Source: Clostridiales bacterium
GTDB taxonomy: Bacteria > Bacillota > Clostridia > Ch29
Direction of reading: 5' to 3'
Length of the DNA stretch: 59,193 nt
Assembly (NCBI GenBank): GCA_012523075.1
Contig: JAAYJF010000061.1
Span: 1-59,193, forward strand
Shown: positions 57,658 to 59,193 of the stretch, piece by piece
How positions within the stretch are numbered: the stretch's first letter is position 1
Layout of the letters: each line of letters begins with the position of its first letter
The notes under the pieces: generated by a model
Told to the model about the DNA's origin: nothing
Database searches by the model: none
The model's input: only the letters and a program-made list of their open reading frames with translations
Translations under genes and position numbers: made by a program

Positions 57658-59181
57658 TCACTTTTTTCTAAAATACCTGTTTATCATGTCCTGGGTAATA
57701 ATGCTTCCCGTCATGGGCGGAGAAGTGCCCTCCCTTTGGGAGCCTATAAGCTTTCCCTTAAGGTTTGCAACTTCCGAATCCAATCTGTCCAGCCTTTCTA
57801 TTATATCCTCCTCCATCCTCTGCCTTAGCGCGTTAAGGTCCACTTTTAGCCTTTCCAGTTGGTCCTTTCCTACGGCGCAGTAACCTTCCCCTTCGCCTTC
57901 CCGAAGGGGGCTGCCCTGCTTTTTATCGTCGTCGTAAGGGGGCCCATCCAGTACTTTTTCGGCCTGGGAATACCCATCGTTTTGATAGGCCATTGCGCCA
58001 TAGCCTGACTGGTCTGTCTCGTGGGCCTTTGTCATGGCTGCGTTGCCCCCGGTTCCTTCCTGACCGCCGCCAAAATATTTGTCCCTGTCCTCCACCGGGC
58101 TTTTTTCATAGTGCATTTCCCCGCTTGTTTCAAAAGACCCATTATCCTGGTGCGGGTCAGCATTTCTTTCCTCCGGCTCCCCCGGGGAAACCTCCGCCAT
58201 CCTTATTCTTTCAACCGACCTGTGGAGAAAGGGAATATGTATCTCCGGTGGTACAGTGGCTATTACCCTCTTTGCATCTATAAGCAGAGAGTGGGTGCTG
58301 GCAAAACCGTATACCTCCAGCTGTTTACCCTGGGCATGGTGATAATACTTAACCCTCCCCCAGCTACCCCCTCCGTCGTAGGAGGTCCTGTAGCCCAGGC
58401 TACCCCCTTCAGTCCATGCTATGTACAGCGTGTTCCTCCTATTAATAAGAACCGGGCCTTCATCCACGTGCCTACCTTCAATTATTTCCTGCGGGGATAC
58501 GTCAGCCTTATCCCTTGCCTTCCTGATGAAGTATACTCCGGCGCCGTTTCTAATCATTATGCTGCCTTCCCGACATTCCAAATATAGTGCGTTTTCCCAT
58601 GCACTGCTGTCCCTGGCTACAGACATCGTCCAATTAGCACCGTCAAAGTCCCACAACGAAAGGTTTTTACCCTCCACCGCAGCTATGCACAGCCTGTTGT
58701 CCCTGCCCATATCACAGTCATAGCATATTCTTCCTTCCTTACCGGGCACATCAAACACCCTATAGCCCCTCCACTCGCCGCCGGTCCACTGGTGGTGGAA
58801 AAGGGCACAGCCTCCCCCCTTCTCGGAATACACGTAGAAAAGGTGAAGCCCGACAGCATCCTTCATTACCTTCAGGCCGTATATGCTTATCGTTTTTCCG
58901 GCAAAGCTGTATAGGGTTTGTTTTGTCCAACCCCTTGAATCGTGGCAAATATAGACCACTCTCTGTCCTGCGGTTAACGCCACTATGTGGATGTTATCGC
59001 GCTCATCCACCATTATATCATATTCGGTGACGGTTTCATCGGTCAACGGTTGTCCTGGCGCAGATTCACCCCTGCCCCGCTTCACGACATAGCCCGTCTT
59101 GCCAGAGACCATAGGATAAAACAGCCACACATTTCTTTTACTGTCAATAACCAGCTTTTTTTCAAATGAAGTATCCTCCAT
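57658..59181 (-). CDS. Unknown protein: propeller-like N-terminus, coiled-coil C-terminus
   Basis: 507 residues, no family recognised. Residues 1-310 show repeating short beta-type segments (KLVIDSKRNVWLFYPMV, IMVDERDNIHIVALTAGQR, YCVDCDMGRDNRLCIAAV-like), including an Asp-box-like YRTSYDGGGSWGRVKYY as in sialidase or BNR propellers. A disordered, Gly/Glu-rich linker follows (about 325-430). The C-terminus has a coiled coil (KDQLERLKVDLNALRQRMEE) and a basic end (YFRKK). No signal peptide is seen. ATG 59181 has GGGGGTGG upstream; the window ends 12 bases further. Confidence 0.6.
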   Translation of the reverse strand: MEDTSFEKKLVIDSKRNVWLFYPMVSGKTGYVVKRGRGESAPGQPLTDETVTEYDIMVDERDNIHIVALTAGQRVVYICHDSRGWTKQTLYSFAGKTISIYGLKVMKDAVGLHLFYVYSEKGGGCALFHHQWTGGEWRGYRVFDVPGKEGRICYDCDMGRDNRLCIAAVEGKNLSLWDFDGANWTMSVARDSSAWENALYLECREGSIMIRNGAGVYFIRKARDKADVSPQEIIEGRHVDEGPVLINRRNTLYIAWTEGGSLGYRTSYDGGGSWGRVKYYHHAQGKQLEVYGFASTHSLLIDAKRVIATVPPEIHIPFLHRSVERIRMAEVSPGEPEERNADPHQDNGSFETSGEMHYEKSPVEDRDKYFGGGQEGTGGNAAMTKAHETDQSGYGAMAYQNDGYSQAEKVLDGPPYDDDKKQGSPLREGEGEGYCAVGKDQLERLKVDLNALRQRMEEDIIERLDRLDSEVANLKGKLIGSQREGTSPPMTGSIITQDMINRYFRKK

Positions 59182-59193
59182 AATACCACCCCC

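Overview
The window is a gene-dense stretch of chromosome from an endospore-forming, diderm-free Firmicute. It most resembles Clostridia of the Peptococcaceae / Desulfotomaculum-Pelotomaculum kind. This is an inference from gene content: spoIIGA-sigE-sigG, spoIVA, spoIIP, spoVD and spoVE homologues, remA, sepF, divIVA, a T-box leader before ileS, DUF881 and small-basic-protein genes next to ftsA, and a meso-DAP-type MurE. Nearly every gene is on the minus strand. The only intact plus-strand gene is rqcH, and the only other plus-strand coding trace is a short panB-like remnant.

Layout, low to high coordinate (transcription runs right to left). 1-2219: yicC, remA, gmk, rpoZ and the start of coaBC. 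2609-4363: rqcH on the plus strand. 4382-13149: an operon-like run hlyD-like, yggS, sepF, yggT, divIVA, then a T-box-controlled ileS followed by a DUF5665 gene, yteA-like, lspA and an rluD-type gene. 13150-14552: a small unknown gene, tRNA-Pro(GGG), the panB remnant and repeats. 14553-20571: spoIVA, gpsA, plsY, der and a DUF512 radical-SAM gene. 20717-23618: DUF1614, spoIIP, YIEGIA and its small partner. 23841-28371: spoIIGA, sigE, sigG, ylmC-like, nrdR and pgeF. 28461-28931: a truncated amidase-like gene. 29125-47104: the division and cell-wall (dcw) cluster from mraZ to ftsZ, without murB or murC. 47373-50723: lgt and an M16 peptidase pair. 50980-59181: accessory and metabolic genes, namely a membrane-tethered chelatase-fold protein, pduL, a tiny DUF1858 gene with an in-frame UGA, a SleB-type hydrolase, purine nucleoside phosphorylase, an M23 peptidase, a DUF296 gene, deoC and a large unknown gene.

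How the parts fit. The dcw genes build lipid II (murE, murF, mraY, murD, murG, with murA committing the precursor) and assemble the septal machinery (ftsL, ftsQ, spoVD and spoVE-type synthases, ftsA, ftsZ). sepF and divIVA sit in a second division cluster. The sporulation genes cover the mother-cell sigma pathway (SpoIIGA processes pro-SigmaE), the forespore SigmaG, septal peptidoglycan degradation (SpoIIP) and the coat base (SpoIVA).

The most interesting item is at 53067-53258. It is a 63-codon DUF1858-type gene whose reading frame is complete only if an in-frame UGA is read through, and that UGA falls exactly at the second Cys of the family's CxxC motif. A hairpin with a GG-starting loop lies 28 nt after the UGA, as expected of a bacterial SECIS element, so a tiny selenoprotein is proposed. 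Other notable items are a ferrochelatase-like protein with an N-terminal membrane anchor and a changed catalytic His, a half-length amidase-like pseudoenzyme beside ftsZ, a MITE-like repeat family with three copies, a second repeat family abutting the stop codons of gpsA and ftsZ, and a three-box MraZ operator. All functions are assigned by reading motifs; no database search was run.
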